From Eutreptiella sp. 'Long Island Sound 2002' (taxonomy: Eukaryota > Euglenozoa > Euglenophyceae > Eutreptiales > Eutreptiaceae), in NCBI GenBank assembly GCA_964036045.1, contig OZ038385.1, positions 41,581,237 through 41,645,236 on the forward strand: a stretch of 64,000 nucleotides of DNA, given 5' to 3'. This document shows, piece after piece, positions 63,301 through 64,000 of this stretch. Made by a program: the position numbers and the translations under genes. Within the stretch, counting starts at the first letter, position 1. The number at the start of each line of letters is the position of its first letter. The notes beneath the pieces are model-generated. The model did no database searches. It was not told the DNA's origin and saw nothing but the letters and a program-made list of their open reading frames with translations.

Positions 63301-64000
63301 TACTGACCTGGTGTGATGTGTTGTGTGATGTACTGTGTGATGTACTGTACATGTATTGTGCATTGTACTGTATGGTTTATTGTATGATGTACTGGATGAT
63401 GCAGTGTATGCGTGGTTGGCTGGAGGTCAGTTGCCAGTCGCGTTCCGCTGGGGAGCAGCCTGGATGAGGGCCTATGAGCACCAATGTGCTCCAGTACGGA
63501 AGCACCACCCAGTCCAGCCGCCATTGGTTGGCCCACAGCTGCGGGTGTCAGGGTGTCAATTGCCTACCCCCTCCCCATTGTTGCCCCAACATAAAAATCT
63601 CAAAATGATCATGGAGACCTGGCGATTATTTTGAGGTACGATATGTTCTCACCTGCCCCCCCCCCCCTCCACCTCCTTTCAACCAATAGTCGACGGCTGG
63701 GTCGCAGCAGAGCTGGTCTCCCCCCCCCCCCGGTACACTGATAATGACCAGGCTACGGTGCGATGTCAACCTTTTGCCAACAGGTATTGGTGCTTCTGGG
63801 GGACAACTGGTTCGCCGAGCGATCCGTCCAGCAGGCGTTGCAAATCATTCAGCGTCGTCGTGAACACCACCGTCGCAATCAGAAGATAATAGAAACGCGG
63901 CAAGCGAACATTCTGGAGAAAATCAAGATTGCGGGACAGTTGCACGGTGAAGCCGAACTGCCGGGCGGGCTCCAGCCGGATCATACCGCCCCTCCCAAAC
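60345..64000 (+). CDS. URI1: URI1-like unconventional prefoldin, two internal exons, running off the right edge
   Basis: Exon 60345-60524 (60 codons, flanked by TCGCAG| and |GTACTT) encodes a coiled coil ending IMVPMGPLAFMPGYLVHTNE. Exon 63784-64000 (after CAACAG|) continues in phase 0 with VLVLLGDNWFAERSVQQAL and a second helix (RRREHHRRNQKIIETRQAN). The two halves join into the prefoldin-alpha signature of URI1, where 'VPFGPFAFMPGKLVHTNE' meets 'VLLGDNWFAKCSAKQA'. URI1 scaffolds the R2TP/prefoldin-like complex and binds RPB5, helping RNA polymerase assembly in the cytoplasm. The first exon(s) and the long C-terminal part are not seen. The intron is 3259 bp, far larger than others here. Confidence 0.85.
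61775..62150 (+). repeat. Degenerate ACATCATACAGT tandem array in the URI1 intron
   Basis: Units of 10-13 bases (TACATCATACAG, TACATCACACAG) repeat with variation. A second patch lies at 62894-63060. Confidence 0.9.
63311..63410 (+). repeat. Inverted array of the same repeat in the URI1 intron
   Basis: TGTGTGATGTACTG and TGTATGATGTACTG units are the reverse complement of the 61775-62150 array, so the intron can fold on itself. Confidence 0.85.

Noticed and set aside
1-64000. Bacterial or organellar origin
   Set aside because: Spliceosomal introns with consistent phases, Ty3/gypsy and YR elements, URI1 and PHD proteins all indicate a eukaryotic nucleus.

Overview
The window is nuclear DNA of a eukaryote, most likely a unicellular alga. 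Real genes are interrupted by GT-AG introns, reading frames are sparse, and most of the sequence is retroelements, satellites and palindromic repeats. Runs of 9-16 C or G are frequent. I cannot name the species. The Ty3/gypsy Gag/Pol reminds me of elements reported from dinoflagellates and prasinophyte-type green algae, but that is recollection, not evidence from this window.

Layout. 1-5100: 5' part of a minus-strand Ty3/gypsy retrotransposon (probable LTR, tRNA-iMet primer site, Gag, one in-frame UGA, then protease and the start of reverse transcriptase, running off the left edge). 5118-5205: tRNA-derived SINE. 5480-7576: decayed plus-strand coding region ending in an AlkB/ALKBH8-like oxygenase. 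7605-8545: about 345-bp tandem repeats. 12610-15259: two-exon glycosyltransferase-like gene. 19550-20490: about 210-bp satellite. 24025-24933: secreted or ER SAM-methyltransferase-like protein. 27107-31928: segment with about 40-bp terminal inverted repeats, holding a damaged gene with two matched CTAG-palindrome introns and a second ORF with seven 14-residue repeats. 33559-38997: tyrosine-recombinase (YR) retroelement in the order Gag, recombinase, RT/RNase H. 39165-40283: 20-bp minisatellite. 42573-43025: secreted double-psi beta-barrel protein. 45491-45850: small nuclear-type ORF between matching direct repeats. 46793-48136: piggyBac-like transposase with all three catalytic Asp. 48535-52265: ten-exon gene for a charged, low-complexity 806-residue protein; all exon junctions are phase-consistent. 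52771-53738 (+) and 55590-56095 (-): convergent pair of paralogous PHD-finger genes. 60345-64000: two exons of URI1, an unconventional prefoldin, separated by a 3.26-kb intron.

The recurring theme is palindromic DNA sitting in or beside introns. At least three unrelated sequence families do this: GTACCCGGTAAC-type repeats in two long introns of the 806-residue gene; CTAGAACG-type repeats forming two about 145-bp introns at 27.7 and 28.6 kb; and GGATATC-type hairpins in the 5' intron and 3' flank of both PHD genes. In the PHD pair the hairpin stems differ between copies, yet each stem stays internally complementary and the 11-nt loop is inverted relative to its flanks. These may be introner-like transposons or stem-maintaining repeats.

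A second theme is stop codons inside retroelement polyproteins. Two unrelated retroelements each join Gag to their enzyme frame through a single in-frame UGA (UGA-CGG and UGA-CUG), which suggests readthrough.
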